Assembly: GCA_963730535.1 (NCBI GenBank)
Contig: CAVSRU010000005.1
Coordinates: forward strand, 434,001-498,000
Length of the DNA stretch: 64,000 nt
DNA from: DASSUW01 sp963730535
GTDB taxonomy: Bacteria > Actinomycetota > Thermoleophilia > Solirubrobacterales > Solirubrobacteraceae
Direction: 5' to 3'
The translations under genes were made by a program, and so were the position numbers. The first letter of the stretch is position 1; the number at the start of each line of letters is the position of its first letter. This document shows positions 38,522-49,378 of this stretch, one piece after another. A model generated the notes under the pieces. That model worked only from the letters and a program-made list of their open reading frames with translations, was not told where the DNA came from and did no database searches.

Positions 38522-39253
38522 TCAGGCGATGTCCCGGCGCAGCGTCGTGCGGGCCGCGAGCGCGCTCACGCCCGCGACGTACGCGGCGAGCACGGCGGCT
38601 GCGATCGGGAGTGGGAGCAGGTCCGCTGCGGGGTTGTCCGCCCCGGAGAACAGCCCTCCGGGCAGGTACCGCGACACGTCGGGCGCGAACGTGGCGAGGG
38701 CGCCCTCGGCCACCGCGAACCATCCGACGGCGACGGCGAGCGCGAGGATCTGGTTGCGAACGAGCATGCCAATCGCGACTCCGAGCGCGCAGAAGGCCGC
38801 GCCGCAGAGGACGCTGCCGATCGCCGGCTCGACCACCGAGGCGCTCCACGGCTTCACGCCGGCCGCGTGCGCGTCGATCCACGGCAGGGCGATCGCCATC
38901 TGCACGGCGACGCAGGCGACGGCCACGAGCGCACCGAGGCCCAGCTGCGCGATGAGCTTGGCGGCGACGACGCGCCAGCGCCTCGGTGTCGCGAGGAACG
39001 TCGGGACGGCCGTGCCGTGACGGAACTCCCCGGCGGCGGCCACCGCGCCGAGGGCGACGAACAGGAACAGGAAGTCGCGGCCGGCGCTGAAGACGTGGCG
39101 CACGTCGATTGCCGTGCCGTCGCTGAGGGCGAGGCTCGTGTTGAGCGCGGTGAAGGCGACGATCGCGGCGAGGAACCCGTAGGCGACGGGCGTGCTCGCC
39201 GCCTTTCGGGTCTCGCTGGCGAGGAGTCCGCGGATGTGGGCGGTCGTGGTCAT
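38522..39253 (-). CDS. ABC-2 type transporter permease
   Basis: Membrane permease of 243 residues with about six hydrophobic segments and the ABC-2 pattern GEFRHGTAVPTFLATPRRWRVV in its cytosolic loop. It follows the ATPase gene with a four-base overlap (ATGA), forming a two-gene exporter. It lies downstream of a two-component system on the same strand, an order typical of sensor-controlled peptide or antibiotic efflux. The substrate is unknown. Its stop lies 3 bp from that of the convergent queuosine salvage gene (TGA-CGG-TCA). Confidence 0.85.
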   Translation of the reverse strand: MTTTAHIRGLLASETRKAASTPVAYGFLAAIVAFTALNTSLALSDGTAIDVRHVFSAGRDFLFLFVALGAVAAAGEFRHGTAVPTFLATPRRWRVVAAKLIAQLGLGALVAVACVAVQMAIALPWIDAHAAGVKPWSASVVEPAIGSVLCGAAFCALGVAIGMLVRNQILALAVAVGWFAVAEGALATFAPDVSRYLPGGLFSGADNPAADLLPLPIAAAVLAAYVAGVSALAARTTLRRDIA

Positions 39254-40005
39254 ACGGCGATCTCGGTTTCGGTCGTGAGCTCAAAGAACAGGGCTTCCAG
39301 GTCGGCGGAGCGGGTGGTACGGACCTCGACGGTGTCGGGGGCCCGCGCGTTGAGGGCGTCGAGCGAGCCCTGGAACCGCAGCCGGCCGCGGGCGATGATC
39401 ACGACGTCGTCAACGGTCTGCTGGACCTCGGCGAGCAGGTGGCTGGAGATCAGCACCGTGTTGCCCTCGTCGGCGTAGGCGCGCAGGAGCCCGCGCAGCC
39501 ATCGGATCCCCTCGGGGTCGAGGCCGTTGGCCGGCTCGTCGAGCACGAGGACGCGCGGCCGGCCGAGCAGCGCGCCGGCCAGCCCGAGCCGCTGGCGCAT
39601 GCCGAGCGAGAAGCCGCCGACGCGGCGGTCGGCGGCATCGGCGAGGCCGACCTCCTCGAGCACCTCGCCGATGCGCCGGGCCGGGATGCCGGCGGCGGAT
39701 GCGACGATCCGCAGGTGGCTGCGGGCCGAGCGCCACGGGTGGAACGTGTGCGTGTCGAGGAGCGCCCCGACGGTGGCGGCGGGGTCGTCGAGCTCGTGGT
39801 AGCGCCGGCCGAGGATGGTGGCCGAGCCGGCCGTCGGAGCCGCGAGGCCGAGCAGCATGCGCAGCGTCGTGCTCTTGCCGGCCCCGTTGGGGCCGAGGAA
39901 GCCGGTGATCGCGCCGGCGCGTGCGTCGAAGGAGAGGTCGTCGACCGCGGTGACGGGGCCGTAGCGCTTGGTCGCGCGGTCGACGCGGATGGGGGCGGTG
40001 TGCAT
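39250..40005 (-). CDS. ABC transporter ATP-binding protein
   Basis: ATPase of 251 residues. Walker A is GFLGPNGAGKSTTLRMLLGL, the signature FSLGMRQRLGLAGALLG, Walker B RVLVLDEPANGLDPEGIRWL, and the switch His in VLISSHLLAEVQQTVDDVV. It belongs to the drug/Nat-type exporter subfamily and pairs with the following ABC-2 permease. TACCGT lies 6 nt before the ATG at 40005, and a 16-bp perfect palindrome lies 59-74 nt upstream, between this gene and the response regulator gene. Confidence 0.92.
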   Translation of the reverse strand: MHTAPIRVDRATKRYGPVTAVDDLSFDARAGAITGFLGPNGAGKSTTLRMLLGLAAPTAGSATILGRRYHELDDPAATVGALLDTHTFHPWRSARSHLRIVASAAGIPARRIGEVLEEVGLADAADRRVGGFSLGMRQRLGLAGALLGRPRVLVLDEPANGLDPEGIRWLRGLLRAYADEGNTVLISSHLLAEVQQTVDDVVIIARGRLRFQGSLDALNARAPDTVEVRTTRSADLEALFFELTTETEIAV

Positions 40006-40011
40006 GATGCG

Positions 40012-40017
40012 ACGGTA
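40012..40017 (-). promoter_or_regulatory. Putative leaderless -10 element TACCGT for the ABC ATPase gene
   Basis: TACCGT on the minus strand ends 6 nt before the ATG. If used, the ABC operon is transcribed separately from the upstream two-component genes. Confidence 0.35.
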
Positions 40018-40063
40018 CGCGCGGCGAGGCCGCCTGCCATCGGCGCTGCGGACGGTTCTGGCG

Positions 40064-40079
40064 CCCTTCTCGAGAAGGG
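40064..40079. promoter_or_regulatory. Perfect 16-bp palindrome, candidate operator
   Basis: CCCTTCTCGAGAAGGG lies in the 95-bp gap between the response regulator gene and the ABC exporter genes, about 47 bp upstream of the TACCGT hexamer. It could bind the adjacent NarL-type regulator. A CCTCCT/AGGAGG hairpin (40096-40112) overlaps the regulator stop codon. Confidence 0.45.
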
Positions 40080-40100
40080 TTCGCGCGGGGCTTCTCCTCC

Positions 40101-40763
40101 TCAGGAAGGAGGCGGTCGCACCAGCCCTGCCTGGTAGGCGAGGACCACGGCCTGGACGCGGTCGCGGAGGTCGAGCTTGCGCAGGATGCTCGACACGTGG
40201 GTCTTGACGGTGGTCTCGCTGACGAACAGTCGCTCGGCGAGCTCCGCGTTGGAGAGCCCGGAGGCGAGCAGGGTGAGCACCTCGAGCTCGCGCTCGGTCA
40301 GCTCGGCCAATGCCGCCGGCACGCCCCGGGTGCCGGGCAGGGCGTGGGCGAAGCGGTCCAACAGGCGCCGGGTGACGGTCGGCGCCAGCAGCGCCTCGCC
40401 GCGCGCCACGACCCGGATCGCGTCAACGAGCTGCGCTGGCTGCACGTCCTTGAGCAGGAAGCCGCTCGCCCCCGCACGCAGCGCCTCGTAGACGTACTCG
40501 TCCGAGTCGAAGGTGGTGAGGATCACGATCCGCGCCCTGGTGCCCGTCCGCACCAGCCGGCGCGTCGCCTCCACGCCGTCCATGACCGGCATCCGGACGT
40601 CCATGAGGATCACGTCGGGCAGGCAGCGCGCGGCAAGCTCCAGCACGCGGGCGCCGTCCTCCGCCTCGCCGACCACCTCCATATCCTCGCGCGCCTCGAG
40701 CACCATCCGGAAGCCGCTGCGGACGAGCGCCTGGTCGTCGCAGAGCAGCACGCGCACGGTCAC
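40101..40763 (-). CDS. NarL/LuxR-type response regulator
   Basis: Response regulator of 220 residues. The receiver domain (about 1-120) has the acidic pair CDDQ, the phospho-acceptor Asp55 in VILMDVRMPVMDGVEA, the switch Thr in IVILTTFDSDEY and the Lys in GFLLKDVQP. The C-terminal LuxR helix-turn-helix (about 150-210) reads LTERELEVLTLLASGLSNAE. It overlaps the upstream histidine kinase gene by four bases (ATGA... order HK then RR). The likely targets include the ABC exporter genes directly downstream. Confidence 0.94.
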   Translation of the reverse strand: MTVRVLLCDDQALVRSGFRMVLEAREDMEVVGEAEDGARVLELAARCLPDVILMDVRMPVMDGVEATRRLVRTGTRARIVILTTFDSDEYVYEALRAGASGFLLKDVQPAQLVDAIRVVARGEALLAPTVTRRLLDRFAHALPGTRGVPAALAELTERELEVLTLLASGLSNAELAERLFVSETTVKTHVSSILRKLDLRDRVQAVVLAYQAGLVRPPPS

Positions 40764-41905
40764 GGGGAGCCTCCGTCGAGCGGGATCGACGCGCGCACGG
40801 CGAAGCCGCCCTGAGCACGCGGACCGGCGTGCAGCTCGCCGCCGAGCACGGCGGCTCGCTCGCGCATGCCGATGAGGCCATGGCCTCGCCCGGGGTTGCT
40901 CGTGCCCGTCCCGTCATCGACGATCTCGACGTCGAGCACGTGCTCGCCGACACGCAGCTCGACCCGCGCCGTCGCCGCGTGGCCGTGCTTGAGCGTGTTC
41001 GTGAGCGCCTCCTGGACGATGCGATACGCCGAGAAGTCGATTCCGGCAGGAAGCGCGCCGCGATCTCCGGTCACCGCGAGCGAGACGTCCAGGCCCGTCG
41101 CGCGGACGCGGTCGACCAGCTCCGGCAGGCGACTCAAACCGGGAGGCGGCGCCAGTTCCGCCCCCTCGTCGACTGGCGCGTCGACGACGCTGAGCAGCCG
41201 GCGCAGCTCGGCCAACGCCTCTCGGCCAGCCGTCTCGATTGAGTTCAGCGCCTCACGAGAACGCTCTGGGTGGGTCGCAAACACGTCGGCGCCGGCGGCA
41301 GCCTGGAGGACCATCACGCTCACGTTGTGCGAGATCACGTCGTGCAGCTCGCGCGCGATCCGCGCCCGCTCCTCGGCGACGGCCGCCCGCGCCCGCTCCG
41401 CCTGCTCCTCGTCGATCGCCGCCTCGCGCGCCGCGACGCGTGCGAGGTACGCGTGCCGTCGGCGTACGTTGTCCCCTATCAGCCACGTCGCCACGAGCGC
41501 CACTGAGATCGCCATCGCGAACAGCGGGCTGTCGGGCGCGCGGGAGGCGACCGACGGCGCGAGGGCCGCCGCGGCGACTGCGGTAGCCGCCAGGGAGGCA
41601 CGGCGATCGTGACGGCGCGCGACCGTGTACAGCGCGATCAGCGGCCCGGCGAGCTGCAGCCCGCCGAACAGCAGGTCGCCCACGACGGCGGCAGCGAGCG
41701 TGACGCCCAGCACGGGAAACGGCCAGCGCGAGCGAACGGCGAGCGGCAGCGCCGTGCACTCGATGAGGCCGATCACCGCCCACGCCGGCTCCTTGATCCC
41801 GTCCGCGTCGGACGCGCTTTGCAGCCCCAACAGGCCCACGAGTACCGCGAGCCCCACATCTCCGCGAGAAGGGCGCCAAGCCGCCGCACGTGGCGATCCG
41901 GACAT
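40760..41905 (-). CDS. Sensor histidine kinase (HisKA_3 type)
   Basis: Membrane kinase of 381 residues. Four to five hydrophobic segments occupy about residues 18-155 with no large periplasmic domain, as in intramembrane-sensing kinases. The phospho-acceptor His is near residue 188 in RELHDVISHNVSVMVLQAAA, the HisKA_3 H-box. The HATPase domain follows with FSAYRIVQEALTNTLKHGHA (N-box) and VDDGTG/HGLIGMRERAAVLGG (G-boxes). It is the first gene of a kinase-regulator pair that precedes an ABC exporter, which suggests cell-envelope or antibiotic sensing. Confidence 0.93.
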   Translation of the reverse strand: MSGSPRAAAWRPSRGDVGLAVLVGLLGLQSASDADGIKEPAWAVIGLIECTALPLAVRSRWPFPVLGVTLAAAVVGDLLFGGLQLAGPLIALYTVARRHDRRASLAATAVAAAALAPSVASRAPDSPLFAMAISVALVATWLIGDNVRRRHAYLARVAAREAAIDEEQAERARAAVAEERARIARELHDVISHNVSVMVLQAAAGADVFATHPERSREALNSIETAGREALAELRRLLSVVDAPVDEGAELAPPPGLSRLPELVDRVRATGLDVSLAVTGDRGALPAGIDFSAYRIVQEALTNTLKHGHAATARVELRVGEHVLDVEIVDDGTGTSNPGRGHGLIGMRERAAVLGGELHAGPRAQGGFAVRASIPLDGGSP

Positions 41906-41932
41906 GGTCCGACTCTGTGACCGCTGGGCCCG

Positions 41933-42325
41933 CTAGCTCGCCACCGGGACCGCCGGCTCGATCGTCGTCACCCGCACGCCGAGGCGCGCGACCCGCCCGG
42001 GCAGGTCGGCCGCCACCCAGCGCGAGTAGCTGCGCTTCATCGTCGAGAGGATGACCTCCTCGACCCGCTCGGAGCGCACCGCCTCGTAGATCGCCTCGAA
42101 CGCGTAGGGCCCGTCGACCAGCCCCCGGACCGGCGCGCCGGCCGCCTGCTCGATCAGCGGCAGCGCGTGGTCGAGCGTCCAGTCGCCCATGCTGCGCTCC
42201 TCGGCGTCCGGGATCAGCAGCGTGAACTCGCACGGCCCCTCCGCCGCCCGCTCGCGCACCGCCTCGAGCAACCGCGGCGTGGCCGCGGTCCGGTTCGCGA
42301 CGACGAGGACGCGCGTGGAGCCCAT
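41933..42325 (-). CDS. UspA-like or Usp-related small protein
   Basis: Protein of 130 residues beginning GSTRVLVVANRTAATPRLLEAVRERA, a Usp-like beta-alpha start, with LLIPDAEERSMGDWTLDHAL in the centre and EVILSTMKRSYSRWVAADLP replacing the usual ATP-binding GxxG region. It appears to be a Usp-fold protein without the clear ATP motif. TACAGT lies 12 nt before the ATG at 42325. The gene is divergent from lctP, 70 bp away. Longer in-frame reading upstream crosses into the lctP gene and is discounted. Confidence 0.7.
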   Translation of the reverse strand: MGSTRVLVVANRTAATPRLLEAVRERAAEGPCEFTLLIPDAEERSMGDWTLDHALPLIEQAAGAPVRGLVDGPYAFEAIYEAVRSERVEEVILSTMKRSYSRWVAADLPGRVARLGVRVTTIEPAVPVAS

Positions 42326-42395
42326 GGCGATGGGCGGACTGTACAGCGCGGGCGTCGGGTACGACAGCGCACAAGGGATTCCGGAGGGAGGCTGG

Positions 42396-44060
42396 ATGTA
42401 CACGCAGGTGCTGGACCCGGTCGGGGGATCGCTGTTCGCGAGCGCCATCTTCGCCGCGCTGCCGCTGATCACCCTTTTCGTGCTGCTCGGCGGGCTGAAG
42501 ATGAAGGCCCATGTCGCGGCCCTCGTCGCCCTCGCGGTGGCGCTGCTGGTCGCCGTCATCGCCTACGAGATGCCCGTCGGCCAGGGGCTGAACGCCGCGC
42601 TGATCGGCGCCTGCTTCGGCCTCTTCCCGATCATGTGGATTGTCTGGAACGCGGTGTGGATCCACAACATGACGGAGGCGACCGGCCACTTCGACGTGCT
42701 GCGCCGCTCGTTCGCCTCGGTCTCCGACGACCAGCGCATCCAGGCAGTGATCATCGCCTTCGCGTTCGGCGCCCTGATCGAGGCGCTGGCCGGCTTCGGC
42801 GCCCCGGTGGCGATCACCGCCGTGATGCTGCTCGCCGTCGGCTTCAAGCCGATCCAGGCGGCGTCAGTCGCGCTGGTGGCGAACACGGCGCCGGTCGCCT
42901 TCGGGGCGATCGCGACGCCGATCATCACGCTCGCCGAGGTCACCGGGCTCCCGAAGGAGGACCTGGGCGCGATGGTCGGCCGCCAGACGCCGTTCCTCGC
43001 GCTCGTCGTGCCGCTCGTGCTCGTCGGCATGGTCGACGGCATGCGCGGCGTGCGCCAGGCCTGGCCCGCCGCGGTCGTCGGCGGCTTCACGTTCGCCCTC
43101 GGCCAGTTCCTGTGCTCGAACTACCTATCGGTGGAGATCACCGACATCGTCGCCTCGCTGCTCTCGGCGGGCGCCATCGTCGCGCTCCTGCGCGTGTGGC
43201 AGCCCTCGGAGCCGCTGCGGATGGAGACCGCTCCCGGCAGGCCGGCGATCGCGGGCGCCGCCACCCACGACGCCACGCACGAGCACGATGTGCGCCGGCG
43301 CAGCGATCACACGCGCGACTCCCGCGGCGACGTGCTCGAGGCCTACGCGCCGTACCTGATCATCGTCGTCGTCCTCTCGCTCGCCCAGTGGGGCCCGATC
43401 AAGGACGCGCTGGCGAGCGTCACGCAGGAGATCGACTGGCCCGGGCTGAACGTGCTCAACGCCGATGGCGAGGAGCCGTCGACGGCGACCTTCAACTTCA
43501 ACTGGCTCGCCACGCCGGGCACGCTGCTGCTCATCTCCGGCCTGCTGACGATGCTCGCCCTCCGGATCACGCCGGCGCGCGCGCTCGCCGTCTACGGAAA
43601 GACCCTCAACCAGCTGAAGTGGGCGACGCTGACGGTCGCGTCGGTGCTCGCGCTCGCCTATGTCATGAACTTCTCGGCGCAGACGCTCACGCTCGGCCAG
43701 TGGATCGCGGGCGCCGGCGGGGTGCTGGCCTTCCTGGCGTCGATCATCGGCTGGCTGGGTGTGGCCGTGACCGGCTCCGACACGTCGTCGAACTCGCTGT
43801 TCGGCGCGCTCCAGGTGCAGGCGGCGAAGGAGGCGGGCCTTGACCCGACGCTGCTCGCCGCGGCGAACTCCTCGGGCGGCGTGCTCGGGAAGATGATCTC
43901 GCCCCAGAACCTGGCGATCGGCGCGGCCGCCGTGGGCCTCGCCGGCCAGGAGGGCGAGCTGTTCCGCCGCGTGCTGGGATGGAGCCTGGCGCTCCTGCTG
44001 ATCATGTGCGTGATAGTCCTGTTGCAGTCCACCGCAGTGCTGTCATGGATGGTCGTCTGA
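42396..44060 (+). CDS. lctP: L-lactate permease family transporter
   Basis: Twelve-or-more-helix LctP-family permease of 554 residues, normal for the family. It shows AFAFGALIEALAGFGAPVAI, ALVANTAPVAFGAIATPII, GSDTSSNSLFGALQVQAA and the C-terminal ANSSGGVLGKMISPQNLAIG, all conserved LctP/GlcA blocks. The family imports lactate and glycolate with protons. A GGAGGGAGG tract lies just before the ATG at 42396. It is the first gene of a five-gene chain in which every gene overlaps the next; together with glcDEF it points to glycolate and/or lactate use. Confidence 0.94.
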   Translation: MYTQVLDPVGGSLFASAIFAALPLITLFVLLGGLKMKAHVAALVALAVALLVAVIAYEMPVGQGLNAALIGACFGLFPIMWIVWNAVWIHNMTEATGHFDVLRRSFASVSDDQRIQAVIIAFAFGALIEALAGFGAPVAITAVMLLAVGFKPIQAASVALVANTAPVAFGAIATPIITLAEVTGLPKEDLGAMVGRQTPFLALVVPLVLVGMVDGMRGVRQAWPAAVVGGFTFALGQFLCSNYLSVEITDIVASLLSAGAIVALLRVWQPSEPLRMETAPGRPAIAGAATHDATHEHDVRRRSDHTRDSRGDVLEAYAPYLIIVVVLSLAQWGPIKDALASVTQEIDWPGLNVLNADGEEPSTATFNFNWLATPGTLLLISGLLTMLALRITPARALAVYGKTLNQLKWATLTVASVLALAYVMNFSAQTLTLGQWIAGAGGVLAFLASIIGWLGVAVTGSDTSSNSLFGALQVQAAKEAGLDPTLLAAANSSGGVLGKMISPQNLAIGAAAVGLAGQEGELFRRVLGWSLALLLIMCVIVLLQSTAVLSWMVV

Positions 44061-45571
44061 AAGACGCAGCCCCCGAAGGCCCCACGATCACGGCCCCGGC
44101 CGCCGAGGCGGACGCGTCGCCGCGCGACCTGCGCGCGCTGGTCGGCGAGCTGCAGGCGATCTGCGGCGACGAGTGGGTGTTCACGCAGGAGCACCAGCTG
44201 CGCACCTACGAGTCCGACGGGCTGCTCCAGTACACGGCCATCCCGGCCGCCGCCGTGCTCCCGGGCGGCGCCGAGGAGGTCCAGCGCGTGGTGGCCGCGT
44301 GCGCGCGGGCCGAGGTCCCGTGGGTCGCCCGCGGCGCCGGCTCGGGCCTCTCGGGCGGAGCGCTGCCGGTCGCGGACGGCGTCCTGATCGTGCTGTCGCG
44401 GATGAAGCGCATCCTCGAGATCGACCTCGAGAACCACAGGATCTGCGTCGAGCCCGGGGTGACGAACGCGAACGTGACCGCCGCCGTGGCGCCCGCGTTC
44501 TTCTACCCGCCCGACCCGTCGAGCCAGATCGTCTGCTCGATCGGCGGCAACGTCGCCGAGAACTCGGGCGGCGCGCACTGCTTCAAGTACGGCTTCACGA
44601 CCAACTACGTCACCGGGCTCGAGCTGGTGCTCCCGGACGGCGAGATGGTCCAGGTCGGCGGCCGCGAGCTCGATCCTCCCGGCTACGACCTGCTCGGCGC
44701 GTTCGTCGGGTCGGAGGGCACGCTCGGCGTGGCCACCAAGGTCTGGCTGCGGATCGTGCCGTCGCCCGAGAGCGTGCGCACGCTGGTCGCGTTCTTCGAC
44801 TCCACGCGCGAGGCCGGCGAGGCGGTGTCGGACATCGTGCAGGGCGGCGTCGTGCCCGGCGCGATCGAGATGATGGACGCCAAGGCGATCGAGGCGGCCG
44901 AGCAGGCGGCCCACGCCGGGTTCCCGATGCGGGGCGCGGCGCTGCTGGTGGAGCTCGACGGCGCCGAGCGGGAGTGCGACGCGCGCTTCGAGGAGGTCTC
45001 GGCCATCTGCGTCCGCCGCGGCTCCGACGACGTGCGGGTCGCGCGCGACGAGGCCGAGCGCCAGCGCTTCTGGAAGGCCCGCAAGGCGGCGTTCGCCGCC
45101 ATGGGCCGGATCTCGCCGAACTACTTCGTGCAGGACGGCGTGATCCCGCGCACCACGCTCCCGCAGGTGCTCGAGCGGATCGACGAGCTGGGCCGCGAGT
45201 ACGGGCTGATCGTCGCCAACGTGTTCCACGCCGGCGACGGCAACCTGCACCCGCTCGTGTGCTTCGACGGCGCCGTCGACGGCGAGGCCGCGCGCGCCGA
45301 GGAGCTCTCCGGCCGCATCCTCGAGGTCTGCCTCGAGGCCGGCGGCTCGATCACCGGCGAGCACGGCGTCGGGGTCGACAAGAAGCGGCACATGCCGAAG
45401 ATGTTCGGGGAGGCCGACCTCGACGCGTTCCAGCGCCTGCGCTGCGCGTTCGACCCCGCCGGCCTCGCGAACCCCGGCAAGGTGATGCCGACGCCGCGGC
45501 TGTGCGGCGAGGTCCCCGGCGAGTACCGGCAGCATCCGCTGGAAGCGGCGGGCCTGGCCGAGCGCATGTGA
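44045..45571 (+). CDS. glcD: Glycolate oxidase FAD-binding subunit GlcD
   Basis: FAD-binding oxidase of 508 residues. The FAD_binding_4 domain (about 60-200) contains VPWVARGAGSGLSGGALPVA and SIGGNVAENSGGAHCFKYGF; the C-terminal FAD-oxidase domain contains NVFHAGDGNLHPLVCFD and ITGEHGVGVDKKRHM. It would oxidise glycolate to glyoxylate with GlcE and GlcF, passing electrons to the menaquinone pool. The ATG at 44045 overlaps the end of lctP by 16 bases and was preferred to a longer open frame inside lctP. D-lactate is a possible alternative substrate for this family. Confidence 0.92.
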   Translation: MDGRLKDAAPEGPTITAPAAEADASPRDLRALVGELQAICGDEWVFTQEHQLRTYESDGLLQYTAIPAAAVLPGGAEEVQRVVAACARAEVPWVARGAGSGLSGGALPVADGVLIVLSRMKRILEIDLENHRICVEPGVTNANVTAAVAPAFFYPPDPSSQIVCSIGGNVAENSGGAHCFKYGFTTNYVTGLELVLPDGEMVQVGGRELDPPGYDLLGAFVGSEGTLGVATKVWLRIVPSPESVRTLVAFFDSTREAGEAVSDIVQGGVVPGAIEMMDAKAIEAAEQAAHAGFPMRGAALLVELDGAERECDARFEEVSAICVRRGSDDVRVARDEAERQRFWKARKAAFAAMGRISPNYFVQDGVIPRTTLPQVLERIDELGREYGLIVANVFHAGDGNLHPLVCFDGAVDGEAARAEELSGRILEVCLEAGGSITGEHGVGVDKKRHMPKMFGEADLDAFQRLRCAFDPAGLANPGKVMPTPRLCGEVPGEYRQHPLEAAGLAERM

Positions 45572-46635
45572 TGACGGTCGAGGAGGCCGCCGCCGCGATC
45601 CGCTCCCACGACGCCGTGCGTCCCCGAGGCGGCGGCACGAAGCTCGGCTGGAGCCCGCGCGGCGACGCGTGGGACCTCGACACCCGCGGCCTGAACCGCA
45701 TCCTCGAGCACAACGAGGGCGACTTCACGGCGATCCTCGAGGCCGGCGTGCCGCTGGTGGAGGCGCAGGCCGCCTTCGGCGCCGCGGGCCAGATGCTCGC
45801 CCTCGACCCGCCGTTGGGGACGGGCGCGACGATCGGCGGGGTGATGGCGACGAACGACTCCGGGCCGCTCCGCCACCGCTACGGCGGCGTGCGCGACCTC
45901 GTCGTCGGGGTCACCGTCGTGCTGTCGGACGGCGCGATCGCCAAGTCGGGCGGCAAGGTGATCAAGAACGTCGCCGGGTACGACCTCGCGAAGCTGTTCG
46001 CGGGCTCGTTCGGGACCCTCGGGCTGATCGCGCGGGTCGCCCTGCGCCTGCATCCCTCGCCGGTCCACACGGCGACGGTGACCGCGGCGAGCGACGACCC
46101 GGCGGCCCTGACCGGCGCCGCGGCGCGCCTGGCCGCGCTCCCGCTCGAGGCCGACTCGCTCGACGTCTCGTGGCGCGACGGCTCCGGGCGGCTCGACCTG
46201 CGCTTCGGCGGCGCCACGGCCCACGAGCGCGCGCAGGCCGCTCGCGAGCACGTCGGGCTCGACACCGAGCTCGACGAGGACGACGCCGACCGCTGGGCCG
46301 AGCTGCGCGACCGCCAGCGCGCCGACATCGTGGTGAAGGTGAGCGGCCGTCCGACCGACCTCCCCACCTTGATCGGCGCGCTCCCAGCGGGCGGCTCGCT
46401 GGTCTCCCGCGCCGCCGTGGGCCTCTCCTGGGTCTCGCTTCCCGGCCCCGAGGCCGTCGCGCCGCTGCGCGAGGCGATGTTCCCGCGCGCCTGCACGGTG
46501 CTCGACGGCGCTGACCGGGTGGACGACCCGTGGCCCAGCGTCGATCCCGGCGCGCTGGCCGTGATGCGCCGCGTCAAGCAGCGCTTCGACCCCGCCGGCG
46601 CATTCCGGCCCGGCACCTTCGTAGGAGGCCTATGA
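45571..46635 (+). CDS. glcE: Glycolate oxidase FAD-binding subunit GlcE
   Basis: Second FAD-binding subunit, 354 residues, shorter than GlcD as usual for GlcE. The FAD domain has AVRPRGGGTKLGW, LDPPLGTGATIGGVMATNDS, SDGAIAKSGGKVIKNVAGYDLAKLFA split over the family blocks, and ends with RVKQRFDPAGAFRPGTFVGG. The ATG overlaps the glcD stop (TGATG) and the TGA overlaps glcF (ATGA). A strong AGGAGG near the 3' end (46623-46628) serves the glcF start. Confidence 0.92.
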   Translation: MTVEEAAAAIRSHDAVRPRGGGTKLGWSPRGDAWDLDTRGLNRILEHNEGDFTAILEAGVPLVEAQAAFGAAGQMLALDPPLGTGATIGGVMATNDSGPLRHRYGGVRDLVVGVTVVLSDGAIAKSGGKVIKNVAGYDLAKLFAGSFGTLGLIARVALRLHPSPVHTATVTAASDDPAALTGAAARLAALPLEADSLDVSWRDGSGRLDLRFGGATAHERAQAAREHVGLDTELDEDDADRWAELRDRQRADIVVKVSGRPTDLPTLIGALPAGGSLVSRAAVGLSWVSLPGPEAVAPLREAMFPRACTVLDGADRVDDPWPSVDPGALAVMRRVKQRFDPAGAFRPGTFVGGL

Positions 46636-47836
46636 CCACCGCCTGGGACGACACCCGGCCGCCCGAGCTCGACCTCATCAAGGACTGCGTGCACTGCGGC
46701 TTCTGCCTGCCGACGTGCCCCAGCTACGCGGTCTTCGAGGAGGAGATGGACTCGCCGCGCGGCCGGATCGTGCTCATGCGGATCGGCCACGAGGAGGGGA
46801 CCGAGGTCTCCCCGGAGATGACCACGCACCTGGACCGCTGCCTCGGCTGCATGGCGTGCGTGACCGCCTGCCCGTCGGGCGTCCAGTACGACCGGCTGAT
46901 CGAGCGGGCGCGCCCGCAGATCGAGCGCCACGGCCCCCGCTCACGGCGCGAGCGGCTGCTGCGCAAGGGCATCTTCGCGCTCTTCACGCACCCCGGCCGG
47001 CTGCGGGCCGCCGTGCCGTTCATGGCGCTCCCGATCAAGAAGCCGTTCGGCCACCTCGCCCCGAAGGTCGGCGTGCGGGCGGCCATGCGGCGGCTGCCGG
47101 AGGTCACGCCGGCCGTCGGCGAGCGGCGGGGGCGCGTCGCGCTGATGCAGGGCTGCGTGCAGCGCGTCTTCTTCAACGACGTCAACGCCGCCACCGTGCG
47201 CGTGCTGGCCGCCGAGGGCTGGGAGGTCCACGCGCCCCGGCAGCCGCGCTGCTGCGGCGCGCTCCAGCTCCACACCGGCGTCGAGGACGAGGCGCGGGAG
47301 CTCGCCCGCCGCACCATCGACGCCTACGCGGGCTTCGACCGCGTGGTGGTCAACGTGGCCGGCTGCGGGTCGGCGATGAAGGAGTACGGCTACCTGTTCG
47401 AGGGCGACGAGCGCGCCGAGGCGTTCTCGGCCAAGGTGCTCGACGTGCACGAGCTGCTCGCCGAGGACGAGCCGCGCGCCACCCGCCATCCGCTCCCGCT
47501 CAAGGTGGCCTACCACGACGCGTGCCACCTCGCCCACGCCCAGGGCGTGCGCGAGCAGCCGCGCGCCCTGCTGCGCGGCATCCCTGGGCTCGAGCTCGTC
47601 GAGCCCGCCGATTGGGAGCTGTGCTGCGGCTCGGCCGGCATCTACAACCTCGTCCAGCCCGAGCCGGCGGCGAAGCTCGGACGCCGCAAGGCCGCGAACC
47701 TGGCCGCCACGGGCGCCGACGCGATCGCCGCCGCCAACCCGGGCTGCGCGATCCAGATCTCCGCGTACCTGGAGCAGCCCGTCCCGATCCACCACCCCAT
47801 GACCCTGCTCGACCATTCGATCCGAGGGAGCCGACC

Positions 47837-47840
<4 letters not shown>
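46632..47840 (+). CDS. glcF: Glycolate oxidase iron-sulfur subunit GlcF
   Basis: Iron-sulfur electron-transfer subunit of 402 residues. Two 4Fe-4S motifs are complete in the N-terminal part: CVHCGFCLPTCPSY and CLGCMACVTACPSG. Two CCG-type domains follow (PRCCGALQLHTG, NVAGCGSAMKEYGY and WELCCGSAGIYN). It shuttles electrons from GlcD/GlcE to the membrane quinone. AGGAGG lies 3 nt before the ATG, one of the few strong Shine-Dalgarno sites here. The TGA overlaps the TTG of malate synthase (TTGA). Confidence 0.95.
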
Positions 47841-49378
<1,538 letters not shown>

